From NCBI GenBank assembly GCA_937860165.1, contig CALMBE010000494.1:1-8694 (forward strand): 8,694 bases of DNA. The letters are read 5' to 3'. The position numbers and the translations under genes are program-made. Origin of the DNA: an uncultured Planctomycetaceae bacterium (GTDB taxonomy: Bacteria > Planctomycetota > Planctomycetia > Pirellulales > Lacipirellulaceae). The notes under the pieces are model-generated. The model was not told the origin of the DNA and ran no database searches. It worked only from the letters and a program-made list of their open reading frames with translations. Positions 1 through 6,522 of this stretch are shown piece after piece; position 1 is the first letter of the stretch, and every line of letters begins with the position of its first letter.

Positions 1-1
1 C

Positions 2-337
2 CACCACTTCCGCCACTACGCGCCCGAGACACTGCCCTACGCGATCAAGCGCTACACCGACGAGGTCAACCGCCTCTTTGGCGTGCTCGACCGCCGTCTC
101 GAGGGGCGCGACTACATCGCCGACAAGTACTCGATCGCCGACATGATGAGCTTTCCCTGGGTGCGGCCGTGGCAGCGGCAAGGGCAGAAGCTCGGCGATT
201 TCCCCCATCTCGAGGCTTGGTTCGAACGCATGCAGGCCCGGCCGGCGGTCAAGCGCGGCGTCGAGGTCGCCAAGGAGGTGCAGGGCAAGGTCGACCTGTC
301 GAAGGACGACAAGGCTCGCAAGGTGCTGTTCGGCCAG
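2..337 (+). other. Segment: C-terminal domain of a YghU-like glutathione S-transferase
   Basis: The translation contains YAPETLPYAIKRYTDEVNRL, then RDYIADKYSIADM and FPHLEAWFERMQARPAVKRG. These match the alpha-helical substrate-binding domain of bacterial GSTs of the YghU/YfcG (Nu-class) type, including the 'SIADM' N-capping-box motif and the 'HLxxWxxxxxxRPAV' motif. The thioredoxin-fold half with the glutathione site lies outside the window. It ends near KARKVLFGQ, where such proteins usually terminate, and no stop codon follows. A glutathione-dependent reductase or peroxidase role would apply to the intact parent gene only. Confidence 0.75.
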
Positions 338-829
338 TTCGTGGTGCTGTGCCCCTTGACCGTGGGCGTGGCCGCCCTGGCTGCCGCCGATCGGCTTCCG
401 ATCGCCGTCCTCTACGCCTACATGGCGGTCGCCGGGTTCGGTTGGGTGATCGACATGACCGTGCGCCGGGCCATGATCTACGACCTGGTCGGCCCCGGGC
501 ACGTGACCGGGGCCATGGCCCTCGAGATGCTCGATGTGGTAGCTAATTGCAACCTAGTCACGGGGCAGCCGGTTAGCATCCGTATTGGCATCCACACCGG
601 CCCAGCCGTGGCGGGAGTCATCGGCATCAAAAAATTTGCTTACGATGTCTGGGGCGACACGGTGAACACCGCCAGCCGCATGGAATCGAGTGGCCTCCCG
701 GGGCGAATCCAACTCTCCGAACAGGCGGCCGCATTGCTCGATGGCGACTTTGTGATCGAAGAACGTGGGATGCTCGAGGTCAAGGGCAAGGGGAGCATGA
801 GAACCTTTTGGCTGCTCGGGCATCGTTAA
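2..829 (+). CDS. Composite open reading frame: GST C-terminus / MFS fragment / cyclase C-terminus (5' end outside window)
   Basis: The frame is open from base 2 to the TAA at 827-829, with no start codon needed inside the window; the first internal ATG is at 83. Three unrelated families follow one another. Up to about base 337 it reads as the C-terminal helical domain of a YghU-type glutathione S-transferase. From there to about 535 it reads as transmembrane segments of an MFS permease. From about 545 it reads as the C-terminal half of a class III adenylate/guanylate cyclase. No known protein has this order, each piece is incomplete, and the GST piece stops where such enzymes normally end. 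Base composition also changes: two hand-counted 60-base blocks before 540 give about 63-65% G+C, and two after it about 57%. I read this as a chimera from misassembly or recombination, not a working enzyme. The frame itself is certain; a function for the whole is not supported. Confidence 0.6.
   Translation, partial: HHFRHYAPETLPYAIKRYTDEVNRLFGVLDRRLEGRDYIADKYSIADMMSFPWVRPWQRQGQKLGDFPHLEAWFERMQARPAVKRGVEVAKEVQGKVDLSKDDKARKVLFGQFVVLCPLTVGVAALAAADRLPIAVLYAYMAVAGFGWVIDMTVRRAMIYDLVGPGHVTGAMALEMLDVVANCNLVTGQPVSIRIGIHTGPAVAGVIGIKKFAYDVWGDTVNTASRMESSGLPGRIQLSEQAAALLDGDFVIEERGMLEVKGKGSMRTFWLLGHR
338..535 (+). other. Segment: partial MFS transporter (two hydrophobic helices)
   Basis: Residues encoded here form two hydrophobic stretches, VVLCPLTVGVAALAAA and AVLYAYMAVAGFGWV. 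They are followed by VRRAMIYDLVGP and GHVTGAMALE, which resembles the cytoplasmic loop of MFS permeases that carries 'RRALIYDLVGP..VTNAxALE'. About ten of the twelve expected helices are missing. The piece is joined in frame to GST sequence on the left and cyclase sequence on the right. The family call is moderately secure; the substrate cannot be guessed. Confidence 0.55.
545..829 (+). other. Segment: C-terminal half of a class III adenylate/guanylate cyclase domain
   Basis: The sequence RIGIHTGPAVAGVIG, followed by FAYDVWGDTVNTASRMES and a C-terminal VKGKGSMRTFWL, is the classic second half of the class III cyclase catalytic fold. The Asp of 'YDVWG' is at the base-recognition position, and the Asn and Arg of 'VNTASR' contact ribose and triphosphate. 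The first half, with the two metal-binding aspartates and any sensor or membrane domain, is absent. Base composition is closer to the rest of the window, so this may be the only part of the composite frame native to this genome. As preserved it could not be active. Confidence 0.8.
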
Positions 830-880
830 ATGCGCATTTCGAGCAATCATCCTGGGATCGACCAATGAATCTTTTTGGGG

Positions 881-966
881 TGCCATGCTCACGCTGGTAC
901 TCCAGCGTGAGCATGTGAATAGTCGAGAAAACATGGCCACAGCGGAGTACCACCGTGGCCATGGCA
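881..966. repeat. Inverted pair of related 36-nt palindromic (REP-like) units
   Basis: Unit 1 (881-916) contains a perfect 14-bp stem: 884-897 pairs with 902-915 around the loop TACT. Unit 2 (931-966), read on the minus strand, matches unit 1 at 28 of 36 positions and shares the core TGGTACTCC. The differences fall in the stem and mostly keep it paired: three base pairs are changed on both sides, and two become G-U pairs in minus-strand RNA. A 14-nt spacer separates the units. Neither stem is followed by a T run, so they are not ordinary terminators. They resemble REP/BIME-type dispersed palindromes. Confidence 0.8.
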
Positions 967-1109
967 CCCTCATCTTGAGATTACTCATCGGCCCTGGTAA
1001 TCATCCCTGAATGGTTGCAATGTCTCTCGACATCGTCGATGATGCAGTCCAAGTTTTGTTCCCGGTCTCAGAGAAGTTACAACTATTCAGAATTGGAAAT
1101 CTAAGCACT

Positions 1110-1394
1110 ATGATTACAGTCGGTATGAATTATCACGTCATTGAAGGAAAGCAAGCGGACTTTGAAGAGAAGTTTGCCCACGTCATCCAAGCACTCGAAG
1201 CTGCCGCGGGTCACAGCAATTCCAATCTATGGAAAGACGTCTCCGACAATGCTTCTTACCTGATCACCAGTGAATGGTCAGACGAGCAAGCCTTTACTGA
1301 TTTCATTCACAGCCAAGCCTTCAAGGATGTCACAAGTTGGGGCAAAGAGCAGATTCTTTCCGGCCGGCCGCAGCACAAGATTTACAAGCACTAG
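1110..1394 (+). CDS. Antibiotic biosynthesis monooxygenase (ABM)-fold protein
   Basis: This 94-aa protein starts MITVGMNYHVIEGKQ, continues LWKDVSDNASYLITSEWSD and ends RPQHKIYKH. The pattern is that of the ABM/dimeric alpha-beta barrel superfamily: a first strand ending in 'V.EGK...FE..F', a central 'Y.I.SEWSDE.AF..F..S.AF' motif, and about 90-110 residues. Members are small cytoplasmic homodimers. Some oxidise quinones or polyketides without cofactors, some degrade haem, and many have no known substrate, so no reaction is assigned. The frame stays open upstream to an ATG at 1011, but those 33 residues do not look like the family, so I chose the ATG at 1110, with a weak GGA 12 nt before it. 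It stands alone, flanked on both sides by intergenic repeats, with no partner gene close by. Confidence 0.8.
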   Translation: MITVGMNYHVIEGKQADFEEKFAHVIQALEAAAGHSNSNLWKDVSDNASYLITSEWSDEQAFTDFIHSQAFKDVTSWGKEQILSGRPQHKIYKH

Positions 1395-1417
1395 ACCGCT
1401 TTTCTCGCCATACAGTA

Positions 1418-1566
1418 ACCACGAATCCTACGAATCCCACGAATATTCGCAGTTGTTCCGCAATCGAGAAGTCCGGTTTCGCAACCAACTGTTTTTCATG
1501 GTGACTTGTCTAGAGATACAAGTACAGACCATCTAAAAGATTCGTGCTATTTGTCTCATTCGTGGT
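1418..1566. repeat. 149-bp element with imperfect 27-nt inverted arms built from CGAAT iterations
   Basis: The left arm (1418-1444) carries CACGAATCC, then TACGAATCC, then CACGAAT: three iterations about 9 nt apart. The right arm (1540-1566) is its imperfect reverse complement, matching at 21 of 27 positions, with ATTCGTG, ATTTGT and ATTCGTGGT in matching register. The 95 nt between are non-coding. The outermost 9 bp (ACCACGAAT / ATTCGTGGT) match perfectly. The layout suggests a non-autonomous mobile or folded-RNA repeat. From memory, similar CACGAAT-rich inverted arms recur in planctomycete and verrucomicrobial genomes. Confidence 0.7.
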
Positions 1567-1612
1567 GAGAAATCCGGGCTAGTGCGTTTCACAACTCAGG
1601 TGTCAGGCATGG

Positions 1613-1671
1613 CCTAGCCGGAGGCACACTTGCCTCCGGGATTCCCGGACCAATGTGTTGGTCCGGCTAGG
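1613..1671. repeat. Palindromic repeat that can fold as a three-way junction
   Basis: Three perfect stems nest. The outer 5-bp stem is CCTAG (1613-1617) with CTAGG (1667-1671). Hairpin one is CCGGAGGCA (1618-1626) with TGCCTCCGG (1631-1639), loop CACT. Hairpin two is CCGGACCAA (1645-1653) with TTGGTCCGG (1658-1666), loop TGTG. A 5-nt linker GATTC joins the hairpins. Both hairpins begin with CCGG but differ inside, so this is not a simple duplication. No T tract follows. It lies about 75 nt past the GH97 stop codon in that gene's direction. Confidence 0.75.
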
Positions 1672-1746
1672 GTGAGCTTTATCGGGCCGCGAAGTGCCTG
1701 TTAGAAAGTTTGATTTTCCAGGCATCTTGCGTTAAAAAATGCCTAC

Positions 1747-3798
1747 CTACTGGGCATGAAATCGAATCGCTTGACCTCCGCCGGGTGCGAGGCGGATTTT
1801 TAGGGTCGTGGAGCTATCCACCACTTTGTCTTCGATCACCGCATCATAGGGGCGGGTTTTCCAATCGGCCATGTCGCCATCGCGGTAGATAGTCGCCGTA
1901 TACTTTTTGCCGGGAGAGAGAAACGACAGCGGCGCTTCCAGGACTCGACCTTGTTCGTCGGTGATGCTCCCCAGGTACCAATCTTCGCTGTGGCGATCTT
2001 GACGCGCAATCGTCACGTAATCGCCGATGCTCGCATTCAAGACCCGCGTGTCCTGCCAATCTGCGGGGACATCTTCGATGAACTGAAACAGATCGAGCCG
2101 CTTTTCATAGTTTTCCGGCAAGTCGGCAGCCATTTGGAGTGGACTGTACAACACCACATAGAGTGCCATTTGGTTTACGATGGTTGCATTGATCCGATTG
2201 TTGGGTCGATATTCCTTGAACTCTAGCCCGAATATCCCAGGAGTGTAATCCATCGGCCCCGAGAGCATCCGCGTGAACGGGAGTGTCACCAAATGATCGG
2301 GGGGGTTGCTTCCTTCCCCAGCCCAGGCGTTGTATTCTTGTCCCCGGGCCGATTCGCGCGTCATCAGATTGGGATAAGTTCGCCGCAGTCCGGTATCCTT
2401 GATCGATTCATGCACACAGAGCGCGACATGGTGCCGGGCAGCCTCCTCGGTCACCTTTTGGTAATGCCGCACCATGAATTGCCCGTGATGCCATTCCAGT
2501 TGCGGCTGGCCGGCTTCATCGATTCGCCGAATACACTGGCCTTGACCGACGTAGCCAGATTTTACGGCTCGAATGTTGTGATCCTCGGCAAACTGAAATG
2601 CCTCAGTCAGTTGGTTCTCGTAATTGAGAATTCCCCCACCCGTTTCGTGGTGCCCGATGATCCGTACATTTTTTTCCTTGCCATAGCGCGTGAGTTCCTC
2701 GATATCAAAGTCCGGATAAGGCTCGGCAAAGCGGAAGCGATCACCATTGTCGTACCAATTGCCGTCCCAGCCAACATTCCACCCTTCGACCAAGACTCCA
2801 TCCAGGCCATGCTTCGCGGCGAAGTCGATGTAGCGCTTCACATTCTTGGTGTTCGCACCATGCTTCGCCCCGGACTCCCAAGTGCTCTGGGCCAAGTGCA
2901 TCTCCCACCACACACCGACATATTTGCCGGGCTTGATCCAACTGGTGTCTTCAATCTTGCAAGGCTCATTGAGATTGAGAATTAACTGGGAATCAATCAA
3001 TCCTGCGGGAGTATCGGCGATTTGAATTGTCCGCCAAGGCGATTTCAACGGGGCCTTTCCCTTCACCTTGCTACCGTCGGACCAAGGGTACAAGTCGGCC
3101 TTGAGACCATGCAGGCCTTTTCTCTCCAGTGCCATGCTGGGGTAGTCGATGAGAGCAGCTTCGTGGATGCTCAGACACAACCCATTCTTGGTTTCCAAGG
3201 TGACAGGAGTTTGCACCGTGTCCACCGCACTGATGGGGGTGTTGCTGTAGAGGTATTCATAGCGATCGGGCAGAAATGCTCCGATCCACCAGGCCTCGTG
3301 ATCCGCCGGAAACTGGAACTCCGTGAGCTCATCCAGAATCTCGAAGGATGCCAACCCAGGTTGTGCGGGAATCTCGTAACGAAAACCGATGCCATCGTCA
3401 AAGACTCGGAACACGAGAGTCAAGAGTTTGCCACTCGGCGAGACTTCCTGCAATTCGATCCGCAGCTCATTGAACCGATTCCGGACATTTTTTTCTTCGC
3501 CCCAGGGGAGTTCCCAGGTTTCGTCGACTTCGCGGGTCGCGCTGTCGAGGACCTTGAAATTCCGCGCGTAGGAAGCCTCTTTCAAGACCAGCCCCAACCT
3601 CGACGAGTCGATGACCGACTCCCCAAAACGCGAGATTTGATACGTGAGCCGTTCCGCATCGATGGTGACCGACACCTTAAGTATGCTGCTCGGAGAACTC
3701 ACCGTAAGCACTTCTGCCGAGGTGTGATGTTCCCCCGCTAGAAAAGTGGCCACGGCCAACAGAAAAAGTCGAGTAGGGGGCCAATGCAAGGAGCTCAT
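1747..3798 (-). CDS. Secreted GH97 alpha-glycosidase, SusB-like inverting type
   Basis: The 683-aa product starts with a basic and hydrophobic signal peptide, likely cleaved after TSA near residue 28, so it acts in the periplasm or outside the cell. An N-terminal beta-sandwich (about 30-280) is followed by a (beta/alpha)8 barrel (about 290-570) and a C-terminal beta domain. Family motifs are VGVWWEM (294-300), GVLVEGWNVGW (334-344), HHETGGG (383-389), VHESIKDTGLRRTYPN (462-477) and RESARGQE (481-488). Aligned with Bacteroides SusB, Glu385 and Glu464 match the two base residues, Glu488 the acid, and Glu212, Glu464, Glu482 and Glu488 the calcium ligands. The position of the Asp nucleophile in retaining members is Gly415 (VKSGYVG), which points to an inverting alpha-glucosidase. 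Length fits the family (about 660-740 aa). The start at 3798 gives the signal peptide; no strong Shine-Dalgarno precedes it. It diverges from the sigma-factor operon. The substrate, perhaps an alpha-glucan oligosaccharide, is inferred. Confidence 0.93.
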   Translation of the reverse strand: MSSLHWPPTRLFLLAVATFLAGEHHTSAEVLTVSSPSSILKVSVTIDAERLTYQISRFGESVIDSSRLGLVLKEASYARNFKVLDSATREVDETWELPWGEEKNVRNRFNELRIELQEVSPSGKLLTLVFRVFDDGIGFRYEIPAQPGLASFEILDELTEFQFPADHEAWWIGAFLPDRYEYLYSNTPISAVDTVQTPVTLETKNGLCLSIHEAALIDYPSMALERKGLHGLKADLYPWSDGSKVKGKAPLKSPWRTIQIADTPAGLIDSQLILNLNEPCKIEDTSWIKPGKYVGVWWEMHLAQSTWESGAKHGANTKNVKRYIDFAAKHGLDGVLVEGWNVGWDGNWYDNGDRFRFAEPYPDFDIEELTRYGKEKNVRIIGHHETGGGILNYENQLTEAFQFAEDHNIRAVKSGYVGQGQCIRRIDEAGQPQLEWHHGQFMVRHYQKVTEEAARHHVALCVHESIKDTGLRRTYPNLMTRESARGQEYNAWAGEGSNPPDHLVTLPFTRMLSGPMDYTPGIFGLEFKEYRPNNRINATIVNQMALYVVLYSPLQMAADLPENYEKRLDLFQFIEDVPADWQDTRVLNASIGDYVTIARQDRHSEDWYLGSITDEQGRVLEAPLSFLSPGKKYTATIYRDGDMADWKTRPYDAVIEDKVVDSSTTLKIRLAPGGGQAIRFHAQ

Positions 3799-4120
3799 GT
3801 CTAGGTCTCAAACGGTAACAATTCAGGTCTGGAATGGAACACGGGATGGATCTTCCCTAGACATAAGCCGAGCTAGAGCAAGAATTGGTATCGCGGCGAC
3901 CAAATATTCTGAGAGGTTTTTCCCTGGAGAAAGAAATTTTCCCGGGAATTGAAGGTCGCAAGTTGTTCGTAACGTGTTTTCTGTAAAGAAGTTAAAGCAA
4001 ATTTCTCAGTGGCCAAGGCACAAAAAAAGTATTTCTTCGACTTTTCCAATACCAAAGTTCGCTCTGGTCAGGCTCCTATTGATGAGAGGTGTTTGCCTCG
4101 TTTGTCCGCGGAAGTGTGAA
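3799..4120. promoter_or_regulatory. Divergent intergenic/leader region between GH97 and the sigma factor
   Basis: These 322 bases must hold the promoters of two divergent genes. I see no convincing standard -35/-10 pair. Two symmetrical features stand out. One is a 9-bp inverted repeat (3797-3805 with 3856-3864) whose inner arm overlaps the GH97 start codon. The other is a perfect 10-bp palindrome TTCCCGGGAA (3939-3948), with an 8/10 near copy 19 bp upstream (3920-3929). Either could be regulatory; neither is demonstrated. Confidence 0.4.
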
Positions 4121-4645
4121 ATGGCTGATTACGATCAACGCGAGGAATTCGCTCGGCTTTTTGCCAGCAACGACCGCTGGTTGTACGGCTACTTGATGGC
4201 GTTGCTGGGCAATGCGGCCGACGCGGAGGAGCTTTTTCAGGAAGTTTGCGTAGTGCTCTGGCGAGAGTACGAAGTGTTCGATCTCAAGTCGGACTTTCGC
4301 AAGTGGGTGAGCGTGATCGCCAAACATCGGGTGATGCAGTTTCGGGCCCGCAAGGGTCGCCAAGCGGCGCAGCTCTCCGACAAGGCCATTCGCTTACTTG
4401 CCGAGGAGTCCGTCGAGAGTTTTTCGCTTCTCGAAGAACGAAGCATGGCCTTGCATAAGTGCTTGGATGAATTGACCGACTCGGATCGTCGGTTGGTTGC
4501 GTTGTGTTATAGCGAGTTGAATCGGTCTTTTAAGTTAGCCGCCGAGCAACTTGGCATGTCAGTCAATACGGTTTACAAGGCCCTCCAAAGAATTCGCAAG
4601 GGCCTGCGTCTGTGTGTGGATCGACGGGTGGGATCGCGGGCCTAG
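4121..4645 (+). CDS. ECF-type RNA polymerase sigma factor (planctomycete/verrucomicrobial group)
   Basis: The 174-aa product has the two domains of an extracytoplasmic-function sigma factor. Region 2 spans about residues 10-80, with NAADAEELFQEVCVVLW (core binding, -10 melting) and DFRKWVSVIAKHRVMQF (-10 recognition). Region 4 spans about 115-165, with a helix-turn-helix around LAAEQLGMSVNTVYKALQR for the -35 element. Regions 1 and 3 are absent, as expected. The DFRKWV..IA....MQFRARKGR pattern fits the Rhodopirellula/Verrucomicrobium sigma subgroup (the TIGR02989 type, from memory). I chose the ATG at 4121, six nt after GGAAG and right before the conserved N-terminus; an in-frame ATG at 3974 would add 49 unlike residues. 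The FecR gene begins 23 nt after its stop, so the two probably form a sigma/regulator operon. The signal sensed and target genes are unknown. Confidence 0.92.
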   Translation: MADYDQREEFARLFASNDRWLYGYLMALLGNAADAEELFQEVCVVLWREYEVFDLKSDFRKWVSVIAKHRVMQFRARKGRQAAQLSDKAIRLLAEESVESFSLLEERSMALHKCLDELTDSDRRLVALCYSELNRSFKLAAEQLGMSVNTVYKALQRIRKGLRLCVDRRVGSRA

Positions 4646-4668
4646 AGATCACGGAACTTTGAGAAATC

Positions 4669-6507
4669 ATGTCGCACGAACAGCAAAATATCGACTCGCA
4701 GGCCGTCAAGCTCCACCGCTTAATTGACGATTTCTGCGATTCTTCAATCAGCAGCGAGCAGATGTTGGAGCTCAATGCGCGTTTGGAGTCGGACAGCGTA
4801 GCCCGCCAGGAATATCTCAACCACATCTGCATCGAAGCCCGCCTCTGCTCACTGTTTCTCAATACCGATCAGGCTACAGCTTCCCAGGCTACAAAATCCC
4901 AGGTTGGGAGTGAATCAGATTCGGCGATTCGCCTGGCTGGTGGCGCGCCCCCTCGGAAAAGGGATTTTCGCAAACTTTTCACGTTGGCCGCTACTCTTGC
5001 CGCGGTGGCACTTGGTTCCTCGGTTTTGACTTACAAAACTGCCACCGAGGGAGCCAGATTGCCAAAGGACCAAGCTGTTCAAGCTCGGGCAGTGCTGGGG
5101 CCTGTGATCGCTCGGATCTCGGGTACGCGAAATTGCCTGTGGGGTGCGGATTGTGTTGCGTTGGGCTACGGAAGTTCTTTGCTGAGTGGGCAAGTGCTCG
5201 ATGTCGCCACGGGTGTGGTTGAAGTTACTTTCGCAAGTGGTGCCCGGGTTGTGCTCGAAGGGCCCGCTAAGTTCAGAGTCCCCAGTGCTGAAAGTGCCCA
5301 ACTCCTGGCTGGCCGCATGTCGGCCTCGGTTCCTCCCGACAGCACCGAGTTTTCCGTCAGTTCCCCGGGGTTTTCAATTCAAGGTCCAGGCACTCAGTTT
5401 GGCCTGATTGCCGGTTCCGATGGACTTGCTGAAGTCCATGTCTTTGGGGGTTCGGTCCGTCCCATGCTCCTGGACGAACAAGGTCGCGCGGTTCGCCGTG
5501 TCGATTTGGAAGATCACAACGCCGCGCGGTTTTCACATCAAACTGCCGAAGTCACCCTCATCTCCGCCAATCCCAGTGGTTTTGTCCGTTCCTTGGCATC
5601 CACTATGGGACCCGGTGGGGGATTGTTGGCCGTCGAGGAGTTCGATTACCCTGTAGGTCCATTAGCTTGGCAAAATGGTGGTTTCGGCTGGGCGGGGCCT
5701 TGGGCCGATATCGAGGCCGACAACGAATCCATTGCCTCGGGAGTGGCCCAAACCAATAGCGTGGGAGGTGGCAGTCTCTCGGGACATGGAGTCCTTTCCT
5801 TGGGGAACCATGCCAGCCTTACGGGCCAGGAAAATCGCATCCGTCGTACCTTGAGTACCAGTATCGGCGGAGTGTTCGATGCCGCTAGTTTGATCGAAAA
5901 CCAAGATGGCCTGCGGCTCATTGGCCGAGAAAATAAGTCCGTGTATGTCAGTTTCCTCCAACAAGTCTCTCAAGCCTCGCAGGCCGATGACAATTTCTAT
6001 GGTTTTGAAATGCATCGCGGTGACGGCAACTTTAACCGGGTCCTTTGTATCGGGAATGGTGCTGAAAAAAGTGGTTACGGCGTGACCTCCAATTTCAACA
6101 ACATTGTTGGTGACAAATGCAAGTTGCTGGGCCCAGAAAACACCGGCATTAACTTTTTTGTCGTACGGATCGATTTTGGTATCGACAACCTCGACAGGGT
6201 GACCGTCTATCGCAACCCGGTTTCTCTCGAGGATGAGAGTCGATGTCAGATCGCAGCGAAGCTATCAGGCAACTTTGCTTTCGACCGGATTAGCTTGGCA
6301 AATTTCCTAGGGAACAAGAACCATTCCGTGGACGAAGTCCGCCTGGGGACCAACTTTCGTGCGGTAACGGTGGAACGGGGGCAATTAGAGGTTCCCCTGG
6401 CGCTGCGTCGCACCACAGAGGAGCCAGCAATTCCCGCAAAAATCGCCCAGAAGATGGATTTTTCCCCATTTTCGATTAGGATACCTATTGGTACGGTCTG
6501 CCGTTAA
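4669..6507 (+). CDS. FecR-domain membrane protein with a LamG-like extracellular half
   Basis: The 612-aa product starts with a short cytoplasmic region (about 1-100; LHRLIDDFCDSSISSEQM, LNARLESD, AR..YL.H) of the kind that holds the partner sigma factor in planctomycete FecR proteins. One membrane helix follows (about 103-121, LFTLAATLAAVALGSSVL). Next is a FecR beta domain (about 145-300: GQVLDVATGVVEVTFASGA, LEGPAKF, FSIQGPGTQFG, VHVFGGSV). The C-terminal half (about 322-567) looks like a LamG/concanavalin jelly-roll: it opens with EEFDYPVGPL, has FVVRIDFG and DRVTVYRNP, and ends VDEVRLGTNFRAVTV. The last 45 residues are unassigned. It is a likely membrane-bound anti-sigma or signal transducer for the sigma factor 23 nt upstream, with the outer half perhaps binding carbohydrate. 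The fold assignments are good; the regulatory role comes from the family and operon. Confidence 0.87.
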   Translation: MSHEQQNIDSQAVKLHRLIDDFCDSSISSEQMLELNARLESDSVARQEYLNHICIEARLCSLFLNTDQATASQATKSQVGSESDSAIRLAGGAPPRKRDFRKLFTLAATLAAVALGSSVLTYKTATEGARLPKDQAVQARAVLGPVIARISGTRNCLWGADCVALGYGSSLLSGQVLDVATGVVEVTFASGARVVLEGPAKFRVPSAESAQLLAGRMSASVPPDSTEFSVSSPGFSIQGPGTQFGLIAGSDGLAEVHVFGGSVRPMLLDEQGRAVRRVDLEDHNAARFSHQTAEVTLISANPSGFVRSLASTMGPGGGLLAVEEFDYPVGPLAWQNGGFGWAGPWADIEADNESIASGVAQTNSVGGGSLSGHGVLSLGNHASLTGQENRIRRTLSTSIGGVFDAASLIENQDGLRLIGRENKSVYVSFLQQVSQASQADDNFYGFEMHRGDGNFNRVLCIGNGAEKSGYGVTSNFNNIVGDKCKLLGPENTGINFFVVRIDFGIDNLDRVTVYRNPVSLEDESRCQIAAKLSGNFAFDRISLANFLGNKNHSVDEVRLGTNFRAVTVERGQLEVPLALRRTTEEPAIPAKIAQKMDFSPFSIRIPIGTVCR

Positions 6508-6522
6508 TGTGACTCTGATCCC

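Larger units (their letters stand above)
1395..1746. other. Intergenic stretch rich in repeats, no gene
   Basis: No coding potential was recognised between the ABM-fold gene and the 3' end of the convergent GH97 gene. The stretch holds two separate repeat structures, an element bounded by 27-nt inverted arms (1418-1566) and a three-way-junction palindrome (1613-1671), listed separately. The second could act as a bidirectional transcription barrier between the convergent genes, but no T tract follows its stems on either strand. Confidence 0.7.

Noticed and set aside
2..829. A novel fusion enzyme combining GST, transporter and cyclase
   Set aside because: Each part is incomplete, the composition changes at the last junction, and the piece lies at the window edge; a chimera explains it better.
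884..915. Perfect hairpin as a rho-independent terminator
   Set aside because: No T run follows on either strand, and a related inverted unit lies next to it, which fits a dispersed palindrome better.
554..988. Minus-strand open frame of 144 codons
   Set aside because: It is antisense to the cyclase segment and to the palindrome pair, and its translation shows no family features.
1011..1109. Longer start for the ABM-fold gene
   Set aside because: The additional 33 residues do not resemble the family, whose N-terminus fits the ATG at 1110.
1418..1444. CRISPR-like array in the CGAAT iterations
   Set aside because: The units are 9 nt long, abut with no unique spacers, and have an inverted counterpart; no cas genes are present.
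2293..2985. Plus-strand frame of 230 codons inside the GH97 gene
   Set aside because: It is the antisense shadow of a well-supported glycosidase and has no motif of its own. The same holds for the frame at 3022-3741.
3974..4120. 49-residue N-terminal extension of the sigma factor
   Set aside because: ECF factors start near the MADYDQREEF segment; the extension has no domain and the ATG at 4121 has a ribosome site.
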